From positions 155,724,642 to 155,788,641 of the forward strand of contig CM077667.1 of assembly GCA_039707655.1 (NCBI GenBank): DNA of 64,000 bases, read 5' to 3'. This document shows, piece after piece, positions 1-10,989 of the stretch; within the stretch, counting starts at the first letter, position 1, and every line of letters starts with the position of its first letter. Under the pieces are notes generated by a model. That model saw only the letters and a list, made by a program, of their open reading frames with translations, did no database searches and was not told the DNA's origin. This DNA comes from Elymus sibiricus. Taxonomy: Eukaryota; Streptophyta; Magnoliopsida; Poales; Poaceae. The position numbers and the translations under genes were made by a program.

Positions 1-776
1 AGTGGAGGGACGCTCGTCACTCGGAGGAGGTTTTTTACTTGGGCGAAGCGGATTCGCGGCCAAGCCCCCGAGTGGAGGGACGCTCGTCACTCGGAGGAGT
101 TTTTTTACTTGGGCGAAGCGGATTCGCGGCCAAGCCCCCGAGTGGAGGGACGCTCGTCACTCGGAGGAGGTTTTTTTACTTGGGCGAAGTGGATTCGCGG
201 CCAAGCCCCCGAGTGGAGGGACGCTCGTCACTCGGAGGAGTTTTTTTACTTGGGCAAAGCGGATTAGCGGCCAAGCCCCCGAGTGGAGGGACGCTCGTCA
301 CTCGGAGGAGGTTTTTTTACTTGGGCGAAGCGGATTCGCGGCCAAGCCCCCGAGTGGAGGGACGCTCGTCACTCGGAGGAGTTTTTTTACTTGGGCGAAG
401 CGGATTCACGGCCAAGCCCCCGAGTGGAGGGACGCTCGTCACTCGGAGGAGGTTTTTTTACTTGGGCGAAGCGGATTCGCGGCCAAGCCCCCGAGTGGAG
501 GGACGCTCGTCACTCGGAGGAGGTTTTTTACTTGGGCGAAGCGGATTCGCGGCCAAGCCCCCGAGTGGAGGGACGCTCGTCACTCGGAGGAGGTTTTTTA
601 CTTGGGCGAAGCGGATTTGCAGCCAAGCCCCCGAGTGGAGGGACGCTCATCACTCGGAGGAGGTTTTTTACTTGGGCGAAGCGGATTCGCGGCCAAGCCC
701 CCGAGTGGAGGGACGCTCGTCACTCGGAGGAGTTTTTGACTTAGGCGACGCGGAGTCGCAGCTAAGCCCTTCGAGT
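1..776. repeat. 70-bp minisatellite, about 11 copies, inside element A
   Basis: Eleven head-to-tail copies of a 70-71 bp unit begin at about 1, 71, 141, 212, 282, 353, 423, 494, 564, 634 and 704, and a degenerate twelfth starts near 774. Copies differ by a few substitutions and by the length of a T-run (6-8 T), which moves the reading frame between copies. Read on the minus strand, which is the sense strand of element A, each unit contains CACTCGGGGGCTTGG. The long open frames here come only from the repeat period and are not genes. The array sits where pol would be expected in element A. Confidence 0.93.
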
Positions 777-801
777 GTGGATTGTCGTGTCTCCACTCGG
801 A

Positions 802-974
802 ATGGATCTTCGTGGGCTTGGCACGGTAAATAACTGTAATCTTGAGCTGAATCAATCTGATGGATCTTCTTGCGCTTGGCACCGTAAATAAGTTCAGCCT
901 GGAACTGGATAAAGCTGGTGAATCTTCGTGCACTCGGCACGGTAAATAACTACGGTCTTGAAACTGCCGACTGG
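802..974. repeat. 58-bp tandem repeat, 3 copies
   Basis: Three diverged copies start at 802, 860 and 918, exactly 58 bp apart. All share the cores ATCTTCGTG-like and GGCACGGTAAATAA. The array follows directly after the 70-bp minisatellite and is a separate repeat family. No coding role is apparent. Confidence 0.85.
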
Positions 975-1748
975 AGAGAAATGTTGGACACCTTTTGCAT
1001 GAAAGGGGTATTTGTCCGAGTGGACGTGCTTCCCGACTGATCGGGGAATGTTGACTCCGAGGAAAAACTTGGTGGCACTCGTATGTCTCCCGGAGGAGAT
1101 AGACTAGTGGTCCGAGGTGGACGTGCCATGAAAACCCGAGTGGCAAGGCTAGCGCGTGGACTGACTCTCCGGAGAGAGGCCACTCATTATCCCGGGGGAA
1201 CACCAGCACAGGCCATCTCCAAATCCAAGTGTATCCTTAGAGGAGCGTCATTTTCACCCTTTTGCAGTCCTGAAGATGACTCCAGGTAATGATTTGGGCG
1301 GCTGAGTCGAGCTTGTCGTCGAAGAGGAGTCTACCAAATGACGGCGCACAGAGCAGCCGAGTCGAGTAATCCTGTAACCTGTGTATGAAAAGTAGCACAG
1401 GCCAATATAAAAATCTCTCGGAGGAATTTGAATTTTCTGAAATGATTTGCATAAATAACACCCATATACACCCACTGGGTGCGCCAGGTGTTTGCTGGTC
1501 CAGAACCAGCGAAAGTATAAAAGAATGAAGGATCTGATTGAGCTTGCTTGAGTACAGACCCAAATGAAGCGGAAGTGTAGTGTTCCGACATGAAAATAAG
1601 CAACCGAGCGCAGAGGTACACTCGGTGGCGCGGCCTCCGAGCGAACGTCATGTGCGACTTACTTAACACTCGGTAATGCGAAAATAACTATTTAGTTGAA
1701 TGCAGTGTGTGAAGAATGACTTAGCTGTCTGACGGCGTAGGAGCGGCC
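975..1748. other. non-coding internal sequence of element A
   Basis: This stretch between two repeat arrays holds scattered CTCCGAGTG-type motifs like those in the arrays. No open frame has recognisable content. I read it as part of the non-coding interior of element A. Confidence 0.5.
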
Positions 1749-2236
1749 GAGTGAGGAAGGAGCGTCCTGTCGAATGATGGCGCGCGGAGCGATCGAGAGA
1801 CGAAGGAGCGTCCGGTTGAGCGATGGTGCGTCTGACTGAATGGCGACGCGCGAAGCTGCCGAGTGAAGGCGACGCGTCCCGTAGAGTGAAGGCGCGCGGA
1901 CCTGCCGAGGGACGATGGAGCATCCGACTGATTGGCGATGCGCGGAGCTGCCGAGTGAAGGCGACGCGTCCCGTAGAGTGAAGGCGCGCGGACCTGCCGA
2001 GGGACGATGGTGCGTCCGACTGAATGGCGATGCGCGGAGCTGCCGAGTGAAGGCGACGCGTCCCGTAGAGTGAAGGCGCGCGGACCTGCCGAGGGACGAT
2101 GGAGCGTCCGACTGAATGGCGATGCGCGGAGCTGCCGAGTGAAGGCGACGCGTCCCGTAGAGTGAAGGCGCGCGGACCTGCCGAGGGACGATGGAACGTC
2201 CGACTGAATGGCGATGCGCGGAGCTGCTGAGGGAAC
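1749..2236. repeat. 92-bp higher-order repeat built from 46-bp dimers
   Basis: A 92-bp unit repeats at 1861, 1953, 2045 and 2137, with a partial copy at 2229. Each unit splits into two related 46-bp halves, one starting GAGTGAAGGCGACGCG and the other GAGGGACGATGG. A degenerate 46-bp monomer precedes the array at 1749-1794. This is a classic monomer-to-dimer expansion pattern. Confidence 0.9.
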
Positions 2237-2353
2237 CTGCACATTGCTTGTCCGTGTGCAGTATTCATCCGAATGATTCTGGACGTTTAGTTGTCCGTAT
2301 GTAAAATGTATGTGGATGAAATATGAAAAAATACTTAGCTTGTCGGGCAAGCC

Positions 2354-2582
2354 GATGAAGACGTGTCCTCCGAATGGCGACGCACGGGGCATTCGAGTGG
2401 TGAGGACGTGTCCTACTGATGGCGACGCGCAGGGCAGCCGAAGGATGAGAACGTGTCCGACCGATGGCGACGTGCGGGGCGTCACTCGGACGTAGACGCG
2501 TTCAACCGAGTGACGGCGCGCGGGACTGCCGTGTGATGACGATGCGTCCCACCGAGTGACGGCGCGCGGGGCTGTTGGGTGC
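2354..2582. repeat. 46-bp monomeric repeats, about 5 copies
   Basis: Five diverged units of 44-47 bp have the form GATGAnGACGTGTCC...GGCGACGCGCGGGGC. They match the halves of the neighbouring 92-bp unit, so this looks like the unamplified, older flank of the same array. Confidence 0.75.
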
Positions 2583-3384
2583 CTGCATGTTAGTTATTTG
2601 GCGTATTTTGCATGACGTTCCTCACCATTAACCGATTAATTAGGCGGCCAATTAACCCGCGTTGAAGGCCACCACGTCCTTCCTTCCGTTTCCTGTGCTT
2701 AATGCATTTAGTACCTGCATGCACTTAATTGACGAGGAGGTGACCCACGCAGGTAATAATTGAGGAGTGTGCCCGCGTCTGAAACGTGAAACCTGTACGC
2801 GCATGCAAGGGGCATTAGTGCTAATTAAGGAAGAATGAACCGCATGGAAGTTTCCTTTTCCCATGGCCGTTTCCTGCATGCAGTTTATTGCAGCGCTGCG
2901 GGGTTTCCCGAACTCGATCTTGAGGCCCCGGAAGGCACCGAACTCGCCGGGGACGGGACCATCGGCGGCACCGGAGAACAGCTCGGAGAACGTGATGTGG
3001 ACCCTGCCGAATGCCGACGCCACGGTCGTCGAAGGCGTGTTTAGGCGAGGAGCAGCACATCGACGGACACAACGACGCCGGCGGGCATGATGGACCTGAC
3101 CATGGCATTCCAGGTCGTGTGTGTAGGGTTTGATGATGGCAACGAGGCTGGAGACGACGACGAGCAAACGGCGTCGGTGCCGGTGCGTGAAAGTGCGGCG
3201 TCGGCGTCGTAGATGAAGTCGAGACGACGGGCTAATGGTGCCGACGTTCGCGCACGGGGGCGCGGCGATGGCGTCGCAGACGAGGCCTGAGACGACGACG
3301 TGCGGACAGCCGTCGCTTCATCGTCTGGGAGCAGAACCACCGATCAACCTACGGGAGGAAAAGATCAACCTATCGTTAGACAAT
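2583..3384. other. non-coding interior of element A
   Basis: No domain is recognisable. The minus-strand frames at 2652-3340 overlap in several registers and resemble nothing I know. The region is CpG-rich and lies between the repeat arrays and the gag remnant, so it probably belongs to element A's degenerate interior. Confidence 0.5.
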
Positions 3385-3779
3385 TTATTGTAAAAAGACT
3401 GGATCGAATGGATACTTAACTGATCCTTTTGTTTGTATGAATGGCGCAATGGTCAAAACTCCAGCGGCCAATTTCTCCGGCGATGGCCGTTGATCCGCTG
3501 AAGGTTGTCGTCGACCGGAGGGAACATCTGACGCCGTCGAGTGCACTCTGAAGAGAATCCGCCATGAAAACTTCCTCTGCCAGATCGCAGCTTTCACGAG
3601 GATATGTACGGGGTCGACGGCTATCAGAGAAGAACGCTGCACGAACTCACGCTGAAGTGGATGGGGAGAGCCTCAACGTCGAGTGGGGCTTTTTGGAGCC
3701 ATGCGGAGTCGTCGGCGTTGAAGACGAACGCATCGAGACGGATCTCCCGGCCCAGGGACAAATCGCCGCTGGAAAACAT
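3385..3779 (-). pseudogene. element A gag N-terminal remnant
   Basis: The ATG at 3779 lies just downstream (on the minus strand) of the LTR and primer-binding region, where Triticeae Gypsy gag begins. The first frame starts MFSSGDLSLGREIRLDAF and runs about 51 codons to a stop at 3624. The reading then continues in another frame (3642-3385) to a stop, so there is at least one frameshift. No nucleocapsid, protease or pol follows; the remaining visible interior is tandem repeats and unrecognised sequence. The element was therefore non-autonomous, or lost its coding region outside this window. The gag assignment rests on position and a remembered resemblance to wheat gag N-termini. Confidence 0.5.
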
Positions 3780-3826
3780 GGTGAAGATGAAAAACGCAAC
3801 CTCGCCGGAAGTCGCTTAGACACCTG

Positions 3827-3845
3827 CCCCACGGTGGGCGCCAAC
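3827..3845 (-). other. primer-binding site of element A
   Basis: Directly inside the LTR the minus strand reads TTGGCGCCCACCGTGGGGC, typical of Triticeae Gypsy elements. It fixes the orientation of element A as minus and identifies the neighbouring LTR as its 5' LTR. Confidence 0.7.
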
Positions 3846-4435
3846 TATCGTGGGAACGTGTCTGACAGTAGATGGTAGGGGTACGAATGGAGAGGGCAGA
3901 GTCCTAGCTACGGCGAGGATGTACACACAGATGTATGAGTTCAGGCCTCACTCGGAAGTGATAACAGCCCTACGTCTCAGTGCTCCGGAGAGCTCTCTAC
4001 TCTGTCGAGTGAAGTATGTGTGTTGTGTTACAAAAGGTTGCGAACCCTTCTACCAGCGGGGAGGGGTGGCTTATATAGAGTGCGCTGCCCCTCATAACGT
4101 CTGGCATTAAGGGGTTTAATTGTAGGTAATAAAGGGGGAACGTTACTGGTAACGTATACAGTAAATGCTAGTTAAGGCGAGTGTAACGCCGGACCGTTGG
4201 CATCCTTGAGGAGTCTCCTGGTCTTCTGGTGTCGAGTGATTGGTGACCCCTCCGAGTGAGAGCTGGCTGCCGAGTGTAGGGGGGGTCTTCCGAGTGAACA
4301 TCCGTCGAGTGACTTATATGCCTTGGCTAGTTCAGTCGGAATCTTCTTGCCATCTTATTGGTCTTCAATGAGATGTCCTTAGGTGGGGCATGTAGGACAG
4401 GCCTATTACCCTACCCTAGGTACGTATCCTCGTCA
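3846..4435 (-). mobile_element. 5' LTR of element A (Gypsy-like)
   Basis: About 590 bp. One end abuts the primer-binding site; the expected TG terminus appears as TA (TATCGTGGG). The other end is CCTCGTCA. On the minus strand a TATA box CTCTATATAA lies at 4071-4080. To the right the sequence switches abruptly to element B1 gag, which is continuous with the equivalent part of B2 near 38900, so A inserted into B1 here. The other LTR and the second TSD copy lie left of the window. Confidence 0.75.
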
Positions 4436-5070
4436 GCGCGCTCCCGCCTGGTCAACCCGGGCTGCTGAGGGCCCACCGGGTCACAGGGATGCGTGTCGGT
4501 GTGCACGCCGGGCGCCCCGTTGTTCCCTCCGTGCACCTGATGGTTGTCGTCGGGCGGCGCCCCAAAGCCGGTCACCGGGATTCGGAGGAGAAGGAGCACA
4601 GCGTGCGGCGCGCCCCGCTCGACCCCATCTGGCGTTGAAGGGGCCCTCCCGCCGGCGGGCCTGGGGGCGGTCGCGGCATGCGAGCCCCCGGTGCCTGACG
4701 CCTGTGGTCTTGAAGAGGAGTGAGAAAGGATGGCGTTCTGGGTGACGGTGACCAGCTCCGCGATGTGGTCTGCCCATGCGTCGAAGCCCCCGTGCGTTGG
4801 TCGGTGGCGGAGCATCTCGCTTGCCAATAGTAGCGCGTCGTGCGTGTCGAGGTCAACCACATAGGTGCGACGTGTTGATGATGCCATGAGTGCTGCTTGC
4901 CCGCCGTGCGCTTGAGCGGCGCGGGAGGTGGCAACGGCGGAGGCGACACTAGCGGCCTGGTACTGGCCGCTTGGTACCATGATGCCGGGGCGTGGGCCTC
5001 CGACTGCCGCGGAGGGGTTGACAGTGGCCTGCCCGTCGCAGCCCGAGGAAGCTTGCTGAGCGTTCGCCAT
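4436..5070 (-). pseudogene. element B1 gag-like ORF, cut by element A
   Basis: The frame is open from an ATG at 5070 (MANAQQASSG) to the insertion point of element A, about 211 codons without a stop. An upstream in-frame ATG exists at 5097, but B2 starts at the position equivalent to 5070. The protein is rich in Ala, Gly and Pro. It shares the block HDALLLASEM-RHRPTHGGFDAWADH with B2 (38542-39513), and the position next to the primer-binding site implies gag. I could not match it to the canonical Retrotrans_gag domain. The C-terminal part is displaced to the left of the window. This is one of the least damaged frames here, in keeping with a relatively recent insertion. Confidence 0.65.
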
Positions 5071-5118
5071 CAGAGCGGCGAAGCTTGGGAAGGACAAAGC
5101 TCGGAGATGACCTCGACA

Positions 5119-5141
5119 CGCCCCCTACCAGGCGCGCCAAA
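5119..5141 (-). other. primer-binding site of B1
   Basis: On the minus strand the bases next to the LTR read TTTGGCGCGCCTGGTAGGGG. Element G has the close relative TTTGGTGCGCCAGATAGGGG at the same place, which links the two families. Confidence 0.6.
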
Positions 5142-6028
5142 TGTCGGATTTCGGGCTCCACAAAACCCTTAAGATTCGAACACAGGGGCATGTGCGAAAA
5201 TCCCCGGCAGCTTCACCCAACCTAGCTCTCTACTCGATGAACACGGCAATGAACTCGCACGATGACGAGGAAGACGATGAACACAACAGTTTACCCAGGT
5301 TCGGGCCGCTGCGAAGCGTAATACCCTACTCCTGCTTTTGGTTGGATTGCCTCTCGAGGAGGTGAGGTGGATGAACAAGTACAGTGTTTGGGGGCCTCCT
5401 GAGGCCCAGTGGTTGAAGAATGGTGGAGTTGGTGGATCCGAGAGTCTCTCCGCTCTACGGTGCAGCCTACCCTCTATATATAGCTCCGGCCCGGGTACTC
5501 CTCCCTTATCGCAATGGCGGGAAGGGATCCCACAATGGCCAATTTTGAAGGGGGACAGGGGTTCGTGCTCGCCCTGTCCAAAGGCGGTCTTCGCCTGCAA
5601 AGTGGTTGTCCACAGCGCAGGGACGGGCTTAGCGATGACGTCCGTCCTGCGGAGCTGGTGGTTGCGGTCTCCTTGCACCGGAATGGAAACCTTTGGGGGG
5701 TGCTTTGGGAACCTGCGTACGTCCTTGCTCCCTTTGCACCAAAGGGGAAACTGCCCCGCCTGGCGCTCTGGTGCCCGCCTGTCCTTGTGTGTGTCCTCTT
5801 TGACTCCCGAGGCCGGGCCTTGCATGGAGATCTCCGCCGCTCCGGAAGGGGCCTGAGGAGGTCCATCCCCTGCCGGCCTTCATGCCGTTCCTCCCCGCGA
5901 GGCTTGGACCCTCGCCAGAGCCTTGTCCTGAGTGGGGCCGCGCCAGGCAGCATTTGGCCGATGAAGTGGGCCATGTCCTGGGCCGCAGGCAGGCAGGTCT
6001 GGGTACCCCCGTTGCGAGAACACCGATA
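5142..6028 (-). mobile_element. 5' LTR of element B1
   Basis: 887 bp, starting TGTCGGATTTCGGGCTCC and ending AACACCGATA (canonical ACCGACA in B2). It is homologous end to end with the B2 LTR at 39585-40490. A TATA-like CTATATATAG lies at 5473-5482, and a U5 hairpin module at 5307-5318. On the right it joins the LTR of element C at the eighth base or so of that LTR, so B1 inserted into C. The B1 3' LTR is outside the window. Confidence 0.85.
5290..5331 (-). other. U5 hairpin module, B-type LTR
   Basis: Read on the minus strand: GTAGGGTATTA, then stem CGCT, loop TCGC, stem AGCG, then GGCCCGAACCTGGGTAAA. The flanks match those of the C-type LTR, but the stem differs. The other B copies keep pairing (CGCT/AGCG at 39751-39762; TGCT/AGCG with one wobble at 19069-19080). 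It lies in the transcribed U5 part, about 165 bp from the LTR end. Confidence 0.5.
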
Positions 6029-6491
6029 GTTCTGGACCAAGGGGTCCTCGGGAGGCTGACCTATCTCATATGGGCCGGACTATATGGGCCGTTCGCCGGA
6101 TACTGGATTGATCGAAGGCCCGGACTCCAGGAAGGAAGCTTCTAGAAGCACGGCGTTTCCTCCACGTTTAAAATAGTAAATAGGCATGTTTATCCCTTCG
6201 ACGTGTAACCGACCATGTGTAAACCCTAGGTACCCTCGGCGTCTATATAAGCCAGAGGGTTTTAGGTCGTAGACCAACAGAACTCTTCTAGGGTTTAGTT
6301 GCTTGATCTCGAGGTGGATCAACTCTGTAATCCCCATACAATTAATATAATCAAGCAGGACGTAGGGTATTACCTCCATAGGAGGGCCCGAACCTACGTA
6401 AAACCTTGTCCCCTTCGTCTCTTGTTACCGTCGATCCAAGTATCACAGTTCGGGACCCCCTACCCGAGATCCGCCGGTTTTGACACCGACA
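6029..6491 (+). mobile_element. 5' LTR of element C
   Basis: 463 bp visible, homologous to 14860-15328, 35761-36230 (inverted) and 44754-45223. The first bases TGAGGGA are missing because B1 inserted there. A TATA box TATATAAG lies at 6244-6251, and the LTR ends TTTTGACACCGACA. Confidence 0.9.
6361..6405 (+). other. U5 hairpin module, C-type LTR
   Basis: GTAGGGTATTA is followed by CCTCC, loop ATA, GGAGG and then GCCCGAACCT-GTAAAACC. The same 5-bp stem is found at 15210-15222 and, inverted, at 35867-35879. The D copy (45106-45118) keeps CCTC/GAGG with a larger loop. The flanks match the B-type LTR, whose stem has a different sequence. Confidence 0.5.
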
Positions 6492-6510
6492 TTGGTGCTT
6501 TCATTGAGAG
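6492..6510 (+). other. primer-binding site region of element C
   Basis: TTGGTGCTTTCATTGAGAG follows the LTR end directly. The inverted counterpart is seen next to the F LTR (AATGAAAGCACCAA ending at 35760). This position and spacing mark the tRNA primer site of this family. Confidence 0.65.
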
Positions 6511-6537
6511 TTCCGTTGTGATCGCCAGAAGGAATCG

Positions 6538-9500
6538 ATGGCTCACCTAGTCGTCAACGAAGAGGTCCGCAATACTTTTGTCCCTGGACAGATCTTCGCT
6601 TTTTGCAGCATAGTGCTGCACGCCGACCCGACCAGCCATCTTGGCCGCGTCTAAAGTTTCGCCCCTGATCAGGACGTCAGATTCAGGAACTTAGAGTTCT
6701 CCGTAGACTCTCGAGGCGATCTATCACTAACCGGGCTCGCTGTCTCGCCTGCCATCCCCGAGGACCCTAAGGCTATAACCCCAGACTTATCTTTCGGCTC
6801 CACCCATGGGATCTACCCCGGCGAGGGCCCGACCTTCAGTTTGGATCAGCTCATAGTGCCTGACGACCGAACACCAGTTCTTGCCGAACACCCTACCTGC
6901 ACGGACACATCGGAGGTTCACTCTGGAAGTTCTGGGCTGACCGGTCCGATCGAGCTCTCGATACTCAACGAGGCTCTAGATCGGATCTCGTCGATAAAGA
7001 TCAACGACGACCTAACCCCGATCTATTCTCAGATCGGGCGTTGGACGGGTCAGGACGGATTTTTTGTCCCACCCACCACCCACTTGATAGCCACTGTCGA
7101 GGGTTTAACCGACATGCTAGACTACGCTTCCGAGGAAGCAGAGTACATGGATGAGGAAGATCACTCCCTCACTCCCGCTAAGACCGGGCAGTGGACTGCC
7201 ACCTCTACATACGACGTCTACATGGTGGACACTCCGAAAAACAACGGCGATAAATCGGATGAAGCGCCGTCAAGACGCCGAAAACCGCATAAACGGTCAA
7301 AAGGAAAAAAGGGGTGAAAGTCTATCGATGGCACCAGAAACGGAGATACCCCGGAAGACATCGGCGGCCCCGAAATCCCTGATCACCCGTTAGAGGGTCA
7401 GGAGGGACCCGAAGACCGCCACAACCCCGATGATCCAAATGATCCTGAGGACGACGACTACCTCCGCTCTATCGAGGGGGAGGATAATGCGGATGCCGAT
7501 GACTTTGCCATTCCCAACAATCCTGAAGATCAAGAATTGTTCAGACAACAGCTGATATCCATGGCTTGCAGCCTGAAAGCAAAAGAGCGACAGCTCAAAG
7601 CCGAACAAGACGACCTCAACAACCGATGGACAAGAGTCCTCTCAGCTGAGGAAGGATACGGCACCAGTTTATCGGACCAACTTAAGAGCTATCCACGCAG
7701 AAGGCTGCTGCCACAATTCGAGGACGAACTCTCTGATATGCCGTCCCCCAAGCATACCCCACAAGACCGGCCAGACCGCCCTCCTCGAGGACATGACAAG
7801 ACGGCTGACGATGCCGGCTATAGGCCGACGATACCCCGTAGACAGGGAAAGGAGCCACTAGAGCCCGATGACAGGTTTGACCTGCGACACAACCTGGACT
7901 ATAGAGCAGGCCATACGCGATCCATCTACGGATCCAGAGGATACTCACCCGATAGACGGGAAGGGTACCGGCCTTGGTTTGACCGCAATAAAGGTCGAGA
8001 ATGAAACCGAGCTAGGACAGACACCAATCACCGGCGCGTCATAGCTCGGGTCAGAGGCACCGCCCACCCACTGTGCTTCACGGACGAGGTGATGCGGCAT
8101 CAGTTCCCAGAAGGGTTTAAGCCCGTAAACATAGAGCAATTCGATGGGACAACTGACCCAACCGTATGGATTGAGGATTTCCTCCTCCACATCCACATGG
8201 CACGAGGAGATGATCTCCACGCCATCAAATACTTACCCCTGAAGCTCAAGGGGCCAGCTCGGCACTGGTTAAATAGCCTCCCCGAAAACTCCATTGGGTG
8301 TTGGGAGGACCTAGAAGGGGCATTCCGATCTAACTTCCAGGGCACTTATGTCCGGCCGCCGGACTCCTCCGATCTAAGCAACGTCGTTCAGAAGCCAGGA
8401 GAGTCTGTGCGGCTATTCTGGAATCGTTTCCTGACCAAGAAGAACCAGATCGTAGACTGCCCCGACGCCGAAGCTATAGCCTCTTTCAGGCATAATATAC
8501 GGGATGAATGGCTGGCTCGACAGGTCGGCCAAGATAAACCCAGGACAATGTCCGCCCTTACATCACTCATGACCCGCTTTTGCGCGGGCGAGGATAATTG
8601 GCTAGCTAGACGCAGCCATAACCCCGAAGACCCCGGAACCTCTGAAGTTCGGGATGGAAACGGGAAACCGAAGTGCAACAAAAACAAGCACCGGCATAAT
8701 AACAGTGACGCCGATGACACGGCTGTTAATGCCAGCTTCCGCAATTCCCGGTGTGGGCAGCGGAAGAAGCCTCCTAAAGGCAAGCACGACGAACCAACCC
8801 CGCTGGACAAGATCCTGGAAAGGCCTTGTCAGATTCACGACACTTAGGAGAAGCCCGCCAACCACACCAACCGTAACTGGTGGGTCTTCAAACAGGCCGA
8901 CAAGCTCGCATCTGAGGACCAAGGCAAGAGCCCACGCAGCGAGGATGAGGATGAACCTCGTGGTCCGATCGGTGGCGGACAGAAGAAATTCCCTCCAGAG
9001 GTGAAGACAGTAAATATGATCTACGCCACTCATATACCGAAAAAGGAGAGGAAGCGCGCCCTTCGAGATGTTTACGCCATAGAGCATGTAGCTCCGAAGT
9101 ATAACCCATGGTTGGCATACCCGATTACCTTCGATCGGCGTGACCATCCGACCAGTATTCGTCATGGGGGTTCGGCCGCACTCGTCCTAGACCCGATCAT
9201 AGACGGGTACCAGCTCACTCAAGTCCCAATGGACGGTGGAAGTAGCCTCAATCTGATTTACTCAGATACGGTGAAAAAGATGGGCATGGATCCGTCAAGG
9301 ATCAAACCCAGTAACACTACCTTCAAAGGAGTAATTCCCGGCGTTGAAGCCCGGTGCACAGGCTCGGTAAGCCTGGAAGTAGTGTTCGGCTCGCCCGATA
9401 ACTTTCGAAGCGAGGACTTGATCCTCGACATCGTACCTTTCCGCAGTGGCTATCATGCCCTGCTCGGCCGTACAACGTTCACTCGCTTTAACGCCGTTCC

Positions 9501-9681
9501 ACACTACGCATACCTCAAGCTCAAGATGCCTGGCCCCAGAGGGGTCATCACTGTCAATGGCAACACAGAGCGCTCCCTCCGAACTGAGGAACATGCGTTG
9601 CCCCTGGCGGCCGAATTCCATTACACCGATGATTGGCAAATGCCAACGTCGGCCGTAAAGGCATCCAAGGCTGGGAAGTGA
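6538..9681 (+). pseudogene. gag-pr: gag-protease polyprotein of element C
   Basis: A single reading frame of 1048 codons from the ATG at 6538 (MAHLVVNEEV) to the stop at 9679-9681. No frameshift occurs, but there are four premature stops: TAA 6652-6654, TGA 7315-7317, TGA 8002-8004 and TAG 8845-8847. The N-terminal third is acidic and low-complexity. The capsid core (Retrotrans_gag, PF03732-like) covers about 8089-8620 and includes HWLNSLPENSIGCWEDL and GESVRLFWNRF. A basic stretch follows. The aspartic protease domain lies near 9150-9560, with active-site-like MDGGSSLNLI and, later, YHALLGRTTF. The fourth stop falls between gag and protease. Nothing resembling RT follows. Confidence 0.85.
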
Positions 9682-10989
9682 GCTCGGTCTCAACCCGAGA
9701 TACCAGCACCATATTCTCCCCATAAATAGGGAATCGCCCCCCATCGCATGGCCCTATATCCAGCAAAATATGTGCCAAGGATGCATAACTTTGTGCTCAA
9801 AATTCCATGGGCAGCGGTGGGGAAACATTATTGAAGGGTAAGTCTTCGGTTGGACCGAACTATCACCCTCAAACACGTCTTCGGACACATTACAGGTACC
9901 GTCAAGTACCTACTAAAGCGTCAAGCTCATTCACAGTCCGGCGACTTCTCAAGACTCTTCTCCAAAAGTCCGTTCGCCGAACATTACAACCGTCACGGTA
10001 TACAACTCCTTGGGAGACACAGGAGCGGATAAGCAACATGGCATATCGAGGACGTCAGGTCACCTATCAAAGACCCTTGGAACAGCCCCTCCTGTAAGAT
10101 CTATATGTCCTTTTTTTTAGATACCTGTAAACAGTTGTATCCGCAATATGAATAATAAGAGTTGTTGAGTAAAACATAGACGTATCATGCATGATCGCTT
10201 TGCCATTTTTTGCATACTCTCTATTCCTCCCTCTCTTCTTGCGAACCTGTCTGGTATACCTTTGCAGTGCAACCGGCTAATAGACCGGGGGCTCACCCTT
10301 AAAATCGCCCTAAACACAACCAATTTCGTGTTCGGCGTCTTGGAGTTCCGCTTTATATGCATTGGTTCCAAACTATGTCTTGGGCCAATAGTTGGGTTGC
10401 CCGGCTCCTGTGCTTGCCCCTTTATGTTCCGCTCGTTCGGCTAAAAGGGCAAAGGGAGAACCGCTGCGATTGTGTTTCCGGCTAGCCTGGTCAAGCACCT
10501 CAGCGAAGAAAGCCGAAAACTAACCATCATGGTATGCGAGAACTGGTCTGCGAATCCGAGCTTAACTAAATCTCGTCAGAGATTACTCCGTGTAATACGA
10601 TGGGTGTGGTATTAGTCCAAACCTTGTGATATCGGCTTTGTCCAAGGTTCGTGTGAACATCACAGACCCCTGGGGGCTAGTTATCAGCCTCCTGCACTCC
10701 TTTCTCATGCCCCTATGGCTAAGTGAAGGTAATAAAGCATTCTGGTCCGATTGCCTAGTCCGTCCCGCACTACCGCCTTCGGGTGCCGATAGTTCGGCTA
10801 AGGGTTATAGTGTGTTTGGAAGTGACACCCCGCGTAGTATCTACATGGGGGTTGAAGCCAACGACCCGCAGCCTTCAGATTTAACGGCCACAAAGGAGTT
10901 ATAAAGGATGCAAAGCGTAAACGACATGATAAACCATGCACTTAATACATACACGCGTTAAAAAGAGTCTTCGGGCATATTACAACGCG
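9682..10989. other. non-coding stretch of element C
   Basis: About 1.3 kb between the gag-protease stop and the antisense gene's stop. Homologous sequence exists in D at 18093-18897 and 40496-40917 (for example CGGTCTGCGAATCCGAGC in C against a close copy in D). No reading frame is conserved between the two, so I see no gene. It would be the 3' flank of the antisense unit. Confidence 0.6.

Noticed and set aside
1..776. CRISPR-like array
   Set aside because: The whole unit repeats, with no unique spacers between short repeats, and the context is a plant retrotransposon.
2..833. Overlapping long plus-strand frames of 153-264 codons
   Set aside because: They are the 70-bp repeat read in different frames; the T-run length change shifts the frame between copies.
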